A stretch of 64,000 nt of DNA, taken from assembly GCF_001562275.1 (NCBI RefSeq), contig NZ_CP014304.1, positions 682,001 to 746,000 of the forward strand. The letters run 5' to 3'. The notes under the pieces are model-generated. The model was not told the origin of the DNA. It worked only from the letters and a program-made list of their open reading frames with translations, and did not search any database. This stretch comes from Hymenobacter sp. PAMC 26628. GTDB lineage: Bacteria > Bacteroidota > Bacteroidia > Cytophagales > Hymenobacteraceae. The translations under genes and the position numbers were made by a program. Positions 44,851 through 54,525 of the stretch are shown in pieces (within the stretch, counting starts at the first letter, position 1; every line of letters begins with the position of its first letter).

Positions 44851-44888
44851 AAACCCCCACGCCGACTAGAGCCAACGTAGGGGTTTCT
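44851..44888. terminator. Hairpin between icd and the AT-rich gene
   Basis: AACCCC...ACG pairs with CGTAGGGGTT; it could end leftward icd transcripts, as T residues follow on that strand. A second hairpin, TATGTAGTAG / CTACTACATA, covers the icd stop codon (44894-44919). Confidence 0.65.
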
Positions 44889-44912
44889 AATTAATATGTA
44901 GTAGCCAAGCTA

Positions 44913-46178
44913 CTACATATTTTTGATAATCTCCTGGCCGAACTCGCTCGTTTTGAGGAGGGTAGCACCTTCCATTTGGCGCTCGAAGTCGTAAGTGACG
45001 CGCTTACTCTCAATGGCGGCTTCTAAGCCTTTGTTGATGAGGTCGGCGGCTTCTTTCCAGCCCATGTGCTCCAGCATCATCACCCCCGAGAGGATAACCG
45101 AGCCGGGGTTCACTTTGTCCTGGTTGGCGTACTTGGGGGCCGTGCCGTGGGTGGCTTCGAAGATGGCGTGGCCGGTGAGGTAGTTGATGTTGGCGCCCGG
45201 CGCGATGCCGATGCCGCCCACGATGGCCGCTAGGGCGTCGGAGATGTAGTCGCCGTTCAGGTTCAGCGTGGCCACCACCGAGTACTCGGCGGGGCGCAGC
45301 AAAATCTGTTGGAGGAACGCATCGGCGATGCTGTCCTTGATGATGAGCTTGCCTTGGTCCTGGGCCTGCTTTTGCAGGGCATCGGCCACGGCCACACCCT
45401 GTTTGGCCACAATCTTGTCGTACTGGGCCCAGGTAAATACTTTAGCGCCAAACTCCTTCTCGGCCAGCTCGTAGCCCCAGGTTTTGAAGGCACCTTCGGT
45501 GAACTTCATGATGTTGCCCTTGTGCACCAGCGTCACCGACGGTAGCTTGTGTTCCAAGGCATACTTGATGGCAGCGCGTACGAGGCGCTCGGTGCCTTCC
45601 TTCGACACGGGCTTAATACCGAACGACGACGTTTCGGGAAAGCGAATTTTCTTCACCCCCATCTCGTCCACCAGGAATTCCAGCATTTTCTGGGCCTGGG
45701 GCGTGCCGTTCATGTACTCGATGCCGGCGTAGATGTCCTCGGTGTTTTCGCGGAAGATGACCATGTTGGTCAGCTCCGGGTGCTTCACCGGCGAGGGCAC
45801 GCCGTCGTAGTAGCGCACGGGGCGCACGCAGGCGTACAGGTCCAGCTCCTGGCGCAGGGCCACGTTCAGCGAGCGGATGCCGCCGCCCACGGGCGTGGTC
45901 AGGGGCCCCTTGATGCCCACGAGGTAGTCGCGGAACGCGTCGAGGGTTTCGGCGGGAAGCCAGTTGCCGGTTTGCTTAAAGGATTTCTCGCCGGCCAGCA
46001 CTTCCTTCCACACCAGCTGCTTTTTGCCGCCGTAAGCTTTTTCCACGGCCGCGTCGAATACAAGCTGCGAGGCACGCCAGATGTCCGGGCCCGTGCCATC
46101 GCCCTCAATGTAGGGAATCGTGGGCTTATCGGGTACGTTCAGCTTGCCATTTTTGATGGTGATTTTCTGTTCTGCCAT
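44913..46178 (-). CDS. icd: NADP-dependent isocitrate dehydrogenase
   Basis: 421 residues from ATG 46178, standard for the bacterial homodimer. Landmarks: [38 protein letters not shown] with the substrate serine and arginines, [34 protein letters not shown] (catalytic lysine), and the cofactor region [20 protein letters not shown]. The Lys/Tyr-type residues near [10 protein letters not shown] favour NADP. It makes 2-oxoglutarate, CO2 and NADPH in the TCA cycle. Standing alone, with a hairpin that covers its stop codon. Confidence 0.96.
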   Translation of the reverse strand: MAEQKITIKNGKLNVPDKPTIPYIEGDGTGPDIWRASQLVFDAAVEKAYGGKKQLVWKEVLAGEKSFKQTGNWLPAETLDAFRDYLVGIKGPLTTPVGGGIRSLNVALRQELDLYACVRPVRYYDGVPSPVKHPELTNMVIFRENTEDIYAGIEYMNGTPQAQKMLEFLVDEMGVKKIRFPETSSFGIKPVSKEGTERLVRAAIKYALEHKLPSVTLVHKGNIMKFTEGAFKTWGYELAEKEFGAKVFTWAQYDKIVAKQGVAVADALQKQAQDQGKLIIKDSIADAFLQQILLRPAEYSVVATLNLNGDYISDALAAIVGGIGIAPGANINYLTGHAIFEATHGTAPKYANQDKVNPGSVILSGVMMLEHMGWKEAADLINKGLEAAIESKRVTYDFERQMEGATLLKTSEFGQEIIKNM

Positions 46179-46325
46179 GTGGAAAAGAGTTGTGCGTTGT
46201 CAGTGAGTAGGTAATCGTTATCAGGGTGGGAATTGGGGTGCGGCCCGCGGCGTCGCCGCTTCGGGCAAATCGCCGGCCGGGCCCCGCAGCCTGACAACTG
46301 CCGGGGCCCCATAGGCCACTAAACA

Positions 46326-49300
46326 TCAATAGCCGAACAGTTCTTTCAGGGTGAGCTGCTGCACGGTGCCATACTTGGCCAGCTCCTTGAAGTTGAGCCG
46401 GTCTTTTGAGCCGATGACCAGCACTACTTGGTTCTGGCCCTTTACTTTGGCGGCCTGAAACTTCTTCAAATCGTCAAAGCTCATCTTGGCGGTTTGCTCG
46501 TATACGTCGCGGCGCACGTCGTAGTCGAGGCCCAGGCGGCGGGCCCGCTCGTAGCTCAGCAAAATGCCTTCGTGGGTGATGCGGTCGGTGGCGATGCTGT
46601 TGCGGATGGACTGCTTGGCAATCTGGAGGTTGGCTTCGGCCATGGGCATGTCGGTGAGCAGGCCTTCCATGCCGGTCATGGCCTCGGGCAGCTTATCGCT
46701 CTGGGTGCCGATGTAGCTCACGATGTAGTTGGAGCGGCCCAGCTTGTCGGCGCTGGCGTAGCGCGAGCTGGCCGAGTAGGCCAGGGCTTTGCTCTCGCGC
46801 AGGTCCTGGAACACGATGCTGCCCATGCCGCCGCCGAAGTATTCGTTGTAGAGGCTCACCGTGGGCACCAAGCCCTTGTCGTAGAGGTCGCCCTTGGTCA
46901 GGAACAGGATTTCGGCCTGCACCATGTTGTAGTCGGCCCAATACACCTTGCGGTCTTTCAGCGGCTGCTCGGCGAAGTCTTTAGCGGCGGGGTCGGGCGT
47001 TAGTTTGGCGGGGGTTTTGTGAGCGGATGCAACTACACCTGTAATACCAACAAGCGTGGTGCCATTGGTGTATATATCATTGCCTGATATAGCACGCGGC
47101 CCGTAGTACAGCACCCGGTGCTCATACGTCGGCAGCGATTTTAGCAGAGCTGTCAGTTGCTCCGGCTTCAGCGATTTCAACTGCGCCTCGGATACGATGT
47201 TAGTAAATGGGTTGCGCGCGCCATACTTCGCGTAGTTCAGCATGGCCTGGTTCAGAATCACGCCCTTGTTGAGCTTGGCATCCTGGCGCTGCTTCAAAAT
47301 ACCGGCCACCTGGTTTTTGAGGGCCGCCGCGTCGGGGCGCGGGTTGTTGAGCAGCTGCTCAAACAGCTTGAGCGCCGGCACCAGGTTGCTGTCCAGTCCG
47401 CTGAGGCTGACGAGCACCCGGTCCTGGCTGCTGCTGACCGCAAACGAGCAACCCAGCTTGTAAAACTCCTGTTGCAACTGCGCCGCCGAGTACTGCCCGG
47501 TACCCAAGTACTGCATATAATCGGTGGCTACGTCGAGCAGCGGCAGATTATTGGTGCCCAGGTCGATGGCGTAAAACAGGCTGAACAGCCCGTTCTCGGT
47601 ATTCTTGGTGTAGTACAGCGGCAGGCCGGGCTTTACTTCCACCTGCTGAATATCCTTTTTGTAGTCCACGAACACCGGCTGCAACTCCGTGCTCGGCAGC
47701 TTCGAAACCTCGGTGTAGTAGACCGAGGCCGCGTCGCGGTTGGCTGGCACCGGCGTAATGGCGGGCTTTACCACCTTCACCTTGTTGGGGTCGGTGCCAG
47801 TGCGCTTGTAAATGGTGACGTAATTGGCGCCGTAGTGGTCGTTGGCAAACTTCACGATTTCGGCCTTCGTGATGGTGCCAAAATCCTCCTGTTGCTTCAC
47901 GTAATCGGCCCAACTAATGCGCTCAATAAACGACTCGTAGAAGGCGCTAGCGCGGGCCAGGTTGCTCTCGTAGTCCTTGGTGCGTTGCAGCTTTTCGTTG
48001 TTCACGATGGCCGGAATCAGCCAGTCCGGGAACTGGTCCTGCTTCACTTTTGCTACTTCGGCCAGCATCAGGGCCTGCACCGCTTCCAGCGACTGGCCCT
48101 GGCGGGGCGTGCCGAACAGGATGTGTGCGGAATAATCGTCGTTCAGGTCGGTAAAGGTGCTGGCTTGCAGTACCTTTTGCTGCTGGTTCAGGTCGAGGTC
48201 GAACAGGCCGGCCTGGCCGTTGGTCAGGATCTTGTCCAGCATCCGCAGCCGTAGGCCGTCGCGAGTGGCTTTGCCCGCAAAGCGGTAGCCCACCATCACG
48301 TTCTCAGCCTGGGGCCCCACTACTTCCTTGGTGATGGGAGCCGCAATCGGTTGCTCGACGGGTGCGTTAAACGCCGGCACGGTCTTCTGTTGCCAGGTTC
48401 CAAAATACTTGTCAATCAGCCGAATGGTTTGGTCGTAGTCCAGGTCGCCGCTCAGGCATAGCGCCACGTTGTTGGGTACGTAGTACTCGCCGAAGTACTT
48501 CTTAATCTCCGTAATCGACGGGTTTTGCAGGTGCTCAATCGTGCCAATGGTCGTCTGCGTGCCGTAGGGGTGCGTGGGGTAGAGCGCCGCGTTCAGCGCT
48601 TCAAACTCCTTGCTGAAGTCGCTGTCGAGCCCCCGGTTTTTCTCCTCGTACACGGCCTCCAGCTCGGTGTGAAACAGGCGCGGCACCATTTCGGTGAACC
48701 GCTCGCTCTGCACAGCGGCCCACTTTTCCAGCTGGTTGCTCGGAATGTCTTCCTGGTACACCGTTTCCTCGTTCGAGGTGTGCGCGTTCGAGCCCTTCGA
48801 GCCGAGGCTGCCCATCAGCTTGTCGTACTCGTTGGGCACGGCGTAGCGGGCCGCCACCCCCGAAATGGAGTCAATCTGGTGGTAGGTGCGCTTGCGGGCG
48901 GCGGGGTCGTTGCGCTGGCCGCGGTAGGTTTCGTACAGGGCCTCAATCTTGTCCAGCTCGGGCTTTTCCTTGCTCCAATCTTTGGTACCGAGCCGCGACG
49001 TGCCCTTGAACACCATGTGTTCGAGGTAGTGGGCCAGGCCGGTGGCGGCCGCCGGGTCGTTTTTCGAACCCGCCCGCACGGCCACGTAAGTTTGGATGCG
49101 CGGCGCGTTTTTGTAGTCCGACAAGTACACCGTCAGGCCGTTGGCCAGGTGGTAGATGCGGGCGTTGAGCGGGTCGTTGGGGGCCGTTTCGTAAGAATAG
49201 GTCTTTTCCTTTGCGGCGGCCGGCGGGGCCGGGGCGGCCGGTGCCGTGGTGGTGGCCGCCGGCTTACTGGTCTGGCATTCGGTCGCAAAACCCAGGGCTG

Positions 49301-49337
49301 CCAAGGCCGGAAGTAACAGCAAAGAAGATTTTTTCAC
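46326..49337 (-). CDS. M16-family metallopeptidase lipoprotein, two-repeat form
   Basis: 1003 residues from ATG 49337. The N-terminus MKKSSLLLLPALAALGFATE followed by Cys is a lipoprotein-like signal, then an Ala/Pro/Thr linker. The first peptidase repeat has the inverted zinc motif HYLEHMVFKGTS (HxxEH) with the downstream glutamate in the LEAVYEEKNRGLDSD segment. The second repeat, from about residue 540, lacks HxxEH, as usual. Length and two halves fit the bacterial PqqL/pitrilysin-like group in the periplasm of Bacteroidota. It probably degrades peptides. Confidence 0.93.
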   Translation of the reverse strand: MKKSSLLLLPALAALGFATECQTSKPAATTTAPAAPAPPAAAKEKTYSYETAPNDPLNARIYHLANGLTVYLSDYKNAPRIQTYVAVRAGSKNDPAAATGLAHYLEHMVFKGTSRLGTKDWSKEKPELDKIEALYETYRGQRNDPAARKRTYHQIDSISGVAARYAVPNEYDKLMGSLGSKGSNAHTSNEETVYQEDIPSNQLEKWAAVQSERFTEMVPRLFHTELEAVYEEKNRGLDSDFSKEFEALNAALYPTHPYGTQTTIGTIEHLQNPSITEIKKYFGEYYVPNNVALCLSGDLDYDQTIRLIDKYFGTWQQKTVPAFNAPVEQPIAAPITKEVVGPQAENVMVGYRFAGKATRDGLRLRMLDKILTNGQAGLFDLDLNQQQKVLQASTFTDLNDDYSAHILFGTPRQGQSLEAVQALMLAEVAKVKQDQFPDWLIPAIVNNEKLQRTKDYESNLARASAFYESFIERISWADYVKQQEDFGTITKAEIVKFANDHYGANYVTIYKRTGTDPNKVKVVKPAITPVPANRDAASVYYTEVSKLPSTELQPVFVDYKKDIQQVEVKPGLPLYYTKNTENGLFSLFYAIDLGTNNLPLLDVATDYMQYLGTGQYSAAQLQQEFYKLGCSFAVSSSQDRVLVSLSGLDSNLVPALKLFEQLLNNPRPDAAALKNQVAGILKQRQDAKLNKGVILNQAMLNYAKYGARNPFTNIVSEAQLKSLKPEQLTALLKSLPTYEHRVLYYGPRAISGNDIYTNGTTLVGITGVVASAHKTPAKLTPDPAAKDFAEQPLKDRKVYWADYNMVQAEILFLTKGDLYDKGLVPTVSLYNEYFGGGMGSIVFQDLRESKALAYSASSRYASADKLGRSNYIVSYIGTQSDKLPEAMTGMEGLLTDMPMAEANLQIAKQSIRNSIATDRITHEGILLSYERARRLGLDYDVRRDVYEQTAKMSFDDLKKFQAAKVKGQNQVVLVIGSKDRLNFKELAKYGTVQQLTLKELFGY

Positions 49338-49521
49338 GAAATCGGGCGCGCGGGAAGCTAATAGCTGGACGAAAAAACAAAGGTAGTTGGCTAATAGGGG
49401 AATAAAAAACGGTTTTTATAGGAGAAACCCAGGATATTACCCGCCGCCCAGGGCCCCAGGCTGCACGCTACGCACTGGCCGCACCATTCCGCAAACCCAA
49501 CTTTTTTACTAGCCCAACTCG

Positions 49522-51516
49522 CTAAAAATCAGCCTCCAGCCCCAGCCGCTGCTTGGCCTCGCGTAAGGCGGGGAACCGCTCGGCCAAGTACTCAAATTTG
49601 TCGGTGGCCGTGTACAATTTCCGGGCGGTGGGCGCCGCCTGCGCCACCACCGGCACCACGTTGAGGCGGGGGTGGCCGGTGCGTCGCCGCAGCTCTACTA
49701 AAAACTCGGTGCGCATCTCGTTGAACTGGTCTTCCTGCACCGGGTTGTCCACGGTCAGCTCGATGCGGTGGTCGGGCCCGGCGGCCACGGCGCGGTTAAG
49801 CAGCGTGTACTCGCTCATGCGCTCCTGGGCCCGGCGCTCCTCGGCCATTTCGCGCCACACGCGTTGCAGCAGCGCGTCGTCGATGGGCGCCACGGGCCCC
49901 GAGCTGGGCAGCGGGTCGGCCAGCGCCGGGCCGGCTTTGGCAACTGCGGGCCGGGTGCTGAAGTCTTTGAGGCTGGGTAATTTGCCACCCGTGCTGGCCC
50001 CCAAGTTGAGGAGCGACGGCGGGGCCGGGCGCGGCTCTGGCTCCAGGCCTTCCATGCTCGGCACGCCCACTTCCACGTGCGGGAACGTGTCGCGCATCTG
50101 GTGGCGGTCGGTAACGGCCGCATCCGGTTCGGCCTCGATACTGGGCGTGTCATGCAACTCGTCCACGCCGTTTTCCACGGGTAGTGGCTCGGGGCCATCG
50201 GCCGGCGCGGGGGCCGATACTACGGGGGCGGGCACTGGGGTAACGCTTGGCAGGGCAGGGGCAGGCGGGGCAGCGGCCAGTGGGGGCCCCGGCAGCGGGG
50301 CTGGGGCAGCTTGAACGGGCGCCGGGGCCCTGGCAGCGGCCGGCGTGGGGGCCTCGGCTAGGCTGCTAGTTTTTTTTTTAGCGGCTTCAGTGCCGTTCAC
50401 GTCGCGCACAAACTGCACGGCCCCGTTGAGGTAAGCCAGCTTCATGAGCGTAAGTTCGACGTGCAGGCGCTGGTTTTTGGCTTGCTTAAACTCGCGGTCG
50501 CACTGGCTCACCAAGTTCAGGGCCGAGAGCACGAAGGCCAGGGGGGCGGCTTGCGCCTGCGCCACGTACTGCTTCTTGATGCCATCCGACACTTCCAGCA
50601 GCTGCACCGTCACGGCGTCTTTGCACACTAGCAGGCCACGCAGGTGCTCGGCTGCACCCACCACAAAATTGTGCAGGTCAAAGCCTTGCTGCATCACTTC
50701 ATCCAGCAGAAGCAGCGCGGCCGAAAGGTTCTCTTGCAGCAGCGCATCCACCAGCCGGAAATAGTAATCGTAGTCCAGCACGTGGAGGTTTTGCACCACG
50801 TCCTTGTACGTCAGGTTGTTGCCCGCAAAAGTCACCATCTGGTCGAACATCGACAACGCGTCGCGCAGGCCCCCGTCGGCCTTTTGGGCCAGCAGGTGCA
50901 AAGCATCGTCCTCAGCCCCTACGCCTTCCTGGGTGGCCACGTAGCGCAGGTGCTGGCGCATGTCGTCAACCCGGATGCGGCTGAAGTCGAAAATTTGGCA
51001 GCGCGACAAAATCGTGGGGATGATTTTGTGGCGCTCGGTGGTGGCCAGGATGAAAATGGCGTAGGACGGCGGCTCTTCCAGCGTCTTCAAAAAGGCGTTA
51101 AAGGCCTGATTGGACAGCATGTGCACTTCGTCGATGATGTAGACCTTGTACTTGCTGCCGGCCTGCGGGGGGTAGCGCACTTGCTCCACCAGCGAGCGAA
51201 TGTCCTCGACCGAGTTGTTGGAGGCGGCGTCCAGCTCGTGCACGTTGAACGAAGCGTTTTCCTGGAACGCCACGCACGAGGCGCAGACACCGCAGGCCTC
51301 GGTTTCGGGCGTGAGGTTGGTGCAGTTAATAGTTTTGGCCAGGATGCGGGCGCAGGTGGTTTTGCCCACCCCGCGGGGCCCGCAAAACAGGAACGCCTGG
51401 GCCAGGTGCTGGCTCTGAATGGCGTTTTGCAGCGTGGTGGTGACGTGCTGCTGCCCCACCACGCTGCGGAAGGTGGCGGGACGATACTTCCGGGCCGAAA
51501 CGACAAAATTCTCCAT
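49522..51516 (-). CDS. dnaX: DNA polymerase III subunit tau (and gamma)
   Basis: 664 residues from ATG 51516 (MENFVVSARKYRPATF; the frame is open upstream to 51795 without homology). AAA+ clamp loader: Walker A GPRGVGKTT at 46-54, a Cys cluster (CTNLTPETEACGVCASC), Walker B with YIIDEVHML, and sensor/arginine regions. Domain III ends near residue 375. Residues 384-560 are a Pro/Ala linker, then a tau-specific C-terminal domain. Codons 380-383 lie on an A10 run (50370-50379 on the plus strand as T); a -1 slip gives Lys-Lys-Lys-Asn then TAG, i.e. a 383-residue gamma-like form. Confidence 0.95.
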   Translation of the reverse strand: MENFVVSARKYRPATFRSVVGQQHVTTTLQNAIQSQHLAQAFLFCGPRGVGKTTCARILAKTINCTNLTPETEACGVCASCVAFQENASFNVHELDAASNNSVEDIRSLVEQVRYPPQAGSKYKVYIIDEVHMLSNQAFNAFLKTLEEPPSYAIFILATTERHKIIPTILSRCQIFDFSRIRVDDMRQHLRYVATQEGVGAEDDALHLLAQKADGGLRDALSMFDQMVTFAGNNLTYKDVVQNLHVLDYDYYFRLVDALLQENLSAALLLLDEVMQQGFDLHNFVVGAAEHLRGLLVCKDAVTVQLLEVSDGIKKQYVAQAQAAPLAFVLSALNLVSQCDREFKQAKNQRLHVELTLMKLAYLNGAVQFVRDVNGTEAAKKKTSSLAEAPTPAAARAPAPVQAAPAPLPGPPLAAAPPAPALPSVTPVPAPVVSAPAPADGPEPLPVENGVDELHDTPSIEAEPDAAVTDRHQMRDTFPHVEVGVPSMEGLEPEPRPAPPSLLNLGASTGGKLPSLKDFSTRPAVAKAGPALADPLPSSGPVAPIDDALLQRVWREMAEERRAQERMSEYTLLNRAVAAGPDHRIELTVDNPVQEDQFNEMRTEFLVELRRRTGHPRLNVVPVVAQAAPTARKLYTATDKFEYLAERFPALREAKQRLGLEADF
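50370..50379 (-). promoter_or_regulatory. Candidate slippage site (A10) for a gamma-like DnaX
   Basis: On the coding strand the run reads GCT AAA AAA AAA ACT. The -1 frame gives AAC TAG at once and the +1 frame gives CTA GCA GCC TAG, so any slip ends translation just after domain III. Confidence 0.6.
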
Positions 51517-51635
51517 AAGACTTCCTACAAAGTTACCCCGAAAACAGGGCGTTTGAAAGCCTGCTGTGGGGCCCTGGGCCGGGCCGGGGCCCCACGAAAC
51601 CTTTCCGCCACCGCCGGCGTTTAGCCAATCCCGCG

Positions 51636-51643
51636 TACCTTTG
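51636..51643 (+). promoter_or_regulatory. Candidate -7 box (TACCTTTG) before ssrA
   Basis: TAnnTTTG match 58 bp upstream of the mature tmRNA 5' end. Confidence 0.45.
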
Positions 51644-51700
51644 CGGCCCGCCAGGCAGCTCATCTGAGTTGCGCAACGGAAACTCGTTCTTCTAACATTT

Positions 51701-52070
51701 GGGGCTGACCGGAATTGACAGCTTGCGCATATCGCGGGTAAGCGTGCCGGGAGTTGAACGAAGCTCTCCCGTAAAAAAAATCGCTCAAACAACAACTGGC
51801 GACTATTCGTACGCCATGGCTGCCTAGTTCAGAATTAGGTAATGCCATCGTGCCGCTCGGGTAAGTTTTTACACCTGGGAGTTCGGCGCGTCGTAAGTAG
51901 AAACTAGCCTCCGAAGAGCTGTGATTCGGGGGCGAAACCCAACTGCAGCTAAGGGGATTTCAAGGGCCTGATGTGCGCCTGGAATCCTTCGAAAATTCAA
52001 GCATAGATACGCACGTAGAAAGCACGTTGGTCTCCTTGTCTGGACCAGGGTTCGAATCCCTGCAGCTCCA
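51701..52070 (+). ncRNA. ssrA: Transfer-messenger RNA (tmRNA)
   Basis: One-piece tmRNA of about 370 nt. The tRNA-like ends pair: GGGGCTG (51701-51707) with CAGCTCC (52063-52069), and GGTTCGAATCC forms the T arm. The tag frame runs GCT CAA ACA ... GCC TAG (51783-51827) and encodes AQTTTGDYSYAMAA; the AMAA end is the degradation signal for ClpXP-type proteases. The 3' CCA is not encoded. It frees stalled ribosomes with SmpB. A terminator follows directly. Confidence 0.95.
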
Positions 52071-52074
52071 CTTT

Positions 52075-52112
52075 AAACCCTGTTTCTGGCTCAGAAACGG
52101 GGTTTTTGTTTT
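52075..52112 (+). terminator. Terminator after ssrA
   Basis: AAACCCTGTTTCT / AGAAACGGGGTTT stem, loop GGCTC, then TTGTTTTT. Confidence 0.92.
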
Positions 52113-53082
52113 TCCGGGGGACGGTTTGGATGAATAATTTCAAAGTTGAAGTCGCTGCTCCGCTACTTGGTGCGCGGCAGATTTGGCTGCCTTCTTCGCC
52201 GCGTGATGGCACCACGTGCTTCCCGCATCCTCGCTCGCCCAGCCCTGGACGCATTTGGTTTCGTTAAAGCCGTGACTGGTGCGGGGGAGGGGGGAGCAAT
52301 GAGGCTTTGCTGCCAAGGGCACGAAAAGCAGGTGGGTTGGAGACAGCTACCGCTATGGGCCCCTGTTATACTACGTGGGGCCCCAGCCGGGCGGCGCTGG
52401 CGGGTGCAGTGAAATTCATCGATTGAGGTGAACAATTGGCCGGTTGGACACAGAGGGGTGGCGTGGTCAGCGCTTAGGCTTGTGGAATACCCTGCCCTGG
52501 CTATATGAAAGAGTCGGTTTTACTCACCTATTCTTTGAAACACCTCAAACAAGCCAACAGTGGTCGGTTAGGCAGCCGGCACTTGGCCAGTTCTGGCTGT
52601 CCAATCGACTAATTGTGACCATCCATGCTACCAGCCAGGAGATGCGCACGGCCGCTAACCGGCCCCACTGGGTGCCGCCCATGGCGTTGCGCGTGCTGGC
52701 GCCGCCCAAGCCTAACTACTATTAACTACGCACGGCCATAATCCAGCCTTGATTGCCAATTGTTGTATTTTGCTCACCAGTAACTTATTGAGTCAATAGC
52801 TTCAAACCATCTCGCTCAATCATATCACCCCATATAGTACCCAATTAACACCGCTACTAACTGGGTTAATCAGACGAATAAAAGAAGGGATTAGGCCTCA
52901 ATGCGCTCTGGGCATAGGTTTGGTGTGTGAGTCACGCCAGCCGAACCGAGAAGTTTAAGCTTTTGCAGTTTCGAAGAACACCTTCACTTCTAAACAGAAA
53001 AGTGCATTTTGTTTTCAGTGAAATACCAACCTAGAGCTGACGAGTGCGTTTTAGAAGGGAAATGCCAATCTTGCTGTTAGCC
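52113..53082. other. Gene-poor region after ssrA
   Basis: About 970 bp without a supported gene. GC is high to about 52700 and drops sharply after it. A 93-codon frame from TTG 52444 to 52725 (ends ALRVLAPPKPNYY) has no recognised family. The place directly after ssrA is a common integration site, but I found no second copy of the ssrA 3' end in this window. Confidence 0.45.
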
Positions 53083-53409
53083 ATGAAAAGAATACGGTCA
53101 ACAACGGCTGGGCTCCTTGCCGGAGCCAGCGTGCTGTTGGTTGCGTGCAACGAGCCCGCGCGCCAACCCACTACCGAGGTACCTGCTGCATCGCCTGGCG
53201 GTGTGCCCGGTACGCCGTCGGGGCCCCGTCCCAGCGATGAGGCCCTGAACGCCCCCGCCCAAACCGAGTCAGCATCGCTCAACCCCACTGCCGCGGCCGC
53301 GGCGGCCGATTCCGTCGCCAAGCCTGCCGCTAAGAACGTGCCATTTGTGAGCCCGCTGGGTGTGAAGCACGCTTTGGGCAACCGCCCGGCCCCGGGCAGT
53401 AGTTTATAG
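53083..53409 (+). CDS. Small lipoprotein, function unknown
   Basis: 108 residues from ATG 53083. MKRIRSTTAGLLAGASVLLV is followed by Ala-Cys, a lipobox (LVAC) with the acylated cysteine at about residue 22. The mature part is Pro/Ala/Ser rich and unstructured, with a more conserved-looking end (NVPFVSPLGVKHALGNRP). No enzyme domain. Outer- or inner-membrane anchored. Its stop lies just before an IS1 transposase fragment. Confidence 0.6.
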   Translation: MKRIRSTTAGLLAGASVLLVACNEPARQPTTEVPAASPGGVPGTPSGPRPSDEALNAPAQTESASLNPTAAAAAADSVAKPAAKNVPFVSPLGVKHALGNRPAPGSSL

Positions 53410-53413
53410 GTGG

Positions 53414-53725
53414 ATGCTGGGCAACCGGGGCGAAGCCCCGGCCCGCCGTCTCTGGCAGGCCTTGCCCCCGCGTTATGGGCGCCGCAGCTGGTACTTCACC
53501 GACGAGCGAAAAGCCAACGCCGACGTCCTGTTCCGGTACCAGCACCGGCCCTGCCCCAAAGGCGAAGGCCACACCAACACCGTGGAGTCCGTTAAATGCT
53601 CTTTGCGCCAGCGTGGCGGCGTGCTCGTGCGCAATAGTTGTTCCTTCAGTAAATGCCTGAAAATGCACACGGCCCGAATTAAAATCATTATTGATAATTA
53701 TAATCGTAGTATCATCCTGGGTTAG
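53414..53725 (+). pseudogene. IS1-family transposase, C-terminal fragment
   Basis: The frame opens as MLGNRGEAPARRLWQALPPR and continues with SWYFTDERKANADVLFRY, PCPKGEGHTNTVESVKCSLR and CSFSKCLKMHTARIKIIIDN, ending YNRSI. These match the C-terminal half of IS1 (InsB-type) transposases, including the GEGHTN...E motif with the catalytic glutamate. The N-terminal zinc finger and first aspartate are missing, so this is an inactive remnant. The left break is close to 53410. Confidence 0.82.
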
Positions 53726-53763
53726 ACTGCCGCCGATCTATTTAATACAACTGTATTTTATTG

Positions 53764-54126
53764 TTAGAGCTTTAGCAATTTATAGATGAAAAAGGCGGTT
53801 GTGGTTTTTCGGCTATTTGTACGGATAACTTCTACTAGAGCGGTTTCATAGTCGGTGTACACACGGCTATCGGTTGGCTCTTCCTCATCTTTTAGGAAAG
53901 GGGCCGGTGGTCGAACTGGTAGAAAGAGTAAGTGTACTGGCCAGGAAATTGATCCTATGTCGCTGCTATGGTTGAGGTTACTGGTATCGTGCGTTAGCAT
54001 AGGCGTTGGTGACTGTGCATAATGACATAATATTATAATTAGAAAAACTATAACCCTCAGAAATCCTTCTCGTATAAATGCCACCTCAGCACAATTGCTT
54101 TGGTTGCCAAATATTGAGTTTCCCAC
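53764..54126 (-). CDS. AT-rich hypothetical protein (doubtful)
   Basis: Up to 120 residues from ATG 54126, with a possible shorter form from ATG 54000. There is one hydrophobic segment (LRVIVFLIIILCHYAQ) and a soluble C-terminus with EEEPTDSRVYTDYETALVEV. No family recognised. Low GC and its place beside an IS1 remnant suggest foreign DNA. It may be a real small membrane-anchored protein or a chance frame. Confidence 0.35.
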   Translation of the reverse strand: MGNSIFGNQSNCAEVAFIREGFLRVIVFLIIILCHYAQSPTPMLTHDTSNLNHSSDIGSISWPVHLLFLPVRPPAPFLKDEEEPTDSRVYTDYETALVEVIRTNSRKTTTAFFIYKLLKL

Positions 54127-54148
54127 TTTCCACTTAAGTTAATTTACT

Positions 54149-54490
54149 ATGAAAGCTTCCCAAATCTTCCTCGCCGCTTTGTTGACTGTTGGTGCAACAA
54201 GCGTGTCGATGGCTCAAACGACGCCGGGCACTACGTCGGGTACGACCGGCACTATGCAGACGCCTGCTACGGGCACGATGGGTACCGGCACGACGACCGG
54301 CACCATGGGTACCGGCACGACGACCGGCACCATGGGCAACGGCACGACGACTGGCACTATGGGTAACGGTACGATGGGCACCGGCACCATGAGCGATGGT
54401 AGCATGCACAACGGCACGATGTCGAACAAAAAATCTAAGCGCTCGATGCGCGACGGTAAGGCTAAAAGCAAAACCAAGCCGATGAACTAA
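54149..54490 (+). CDS. Secreted repeat protein (GTMGTGTTT repeats)
   Basis: 113 residues from ATG 54149, with a signal peptide (MKASQIFLAALLTVGATSVS). The centre consists of Gly/Thr/Met repeats with a nine-residue period (TGTMGTGTT). The C-terminus is basic (KKSKRSMRDGKAKSKTKPMN), similar in design to the end of the protein at 23905. Secreted or periplasmic, low complexity, function unknown. The repeat DNA could change length by slippage in 27-nt steps without breaking the frame. Confidence 0.7.
   Translation: MKASQIFLAALLTVGATSVSMAQTTPGTTSGTTGTMQTPATGTMGTGTTTGTMGTGTTTGTMGNGTTTGTMGNGTMGTGTMSDGSMHNGTMSNKKSKRSMRDGKAKSKTKPMN
54272..54379 (+). repeat. Four tandem 27-nt units inside the secreted repeat protein gene
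   Basis: Units start at 54272, 54299, 54326 and 54353; each encodes a version of GTMGTGTTT. The first two differ by one base. Confidence 0.85.
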
Positions 54491-54525
54491 GCACAGTTTT
54501 GGCCGTGGGCCATACTGCGTAATTA

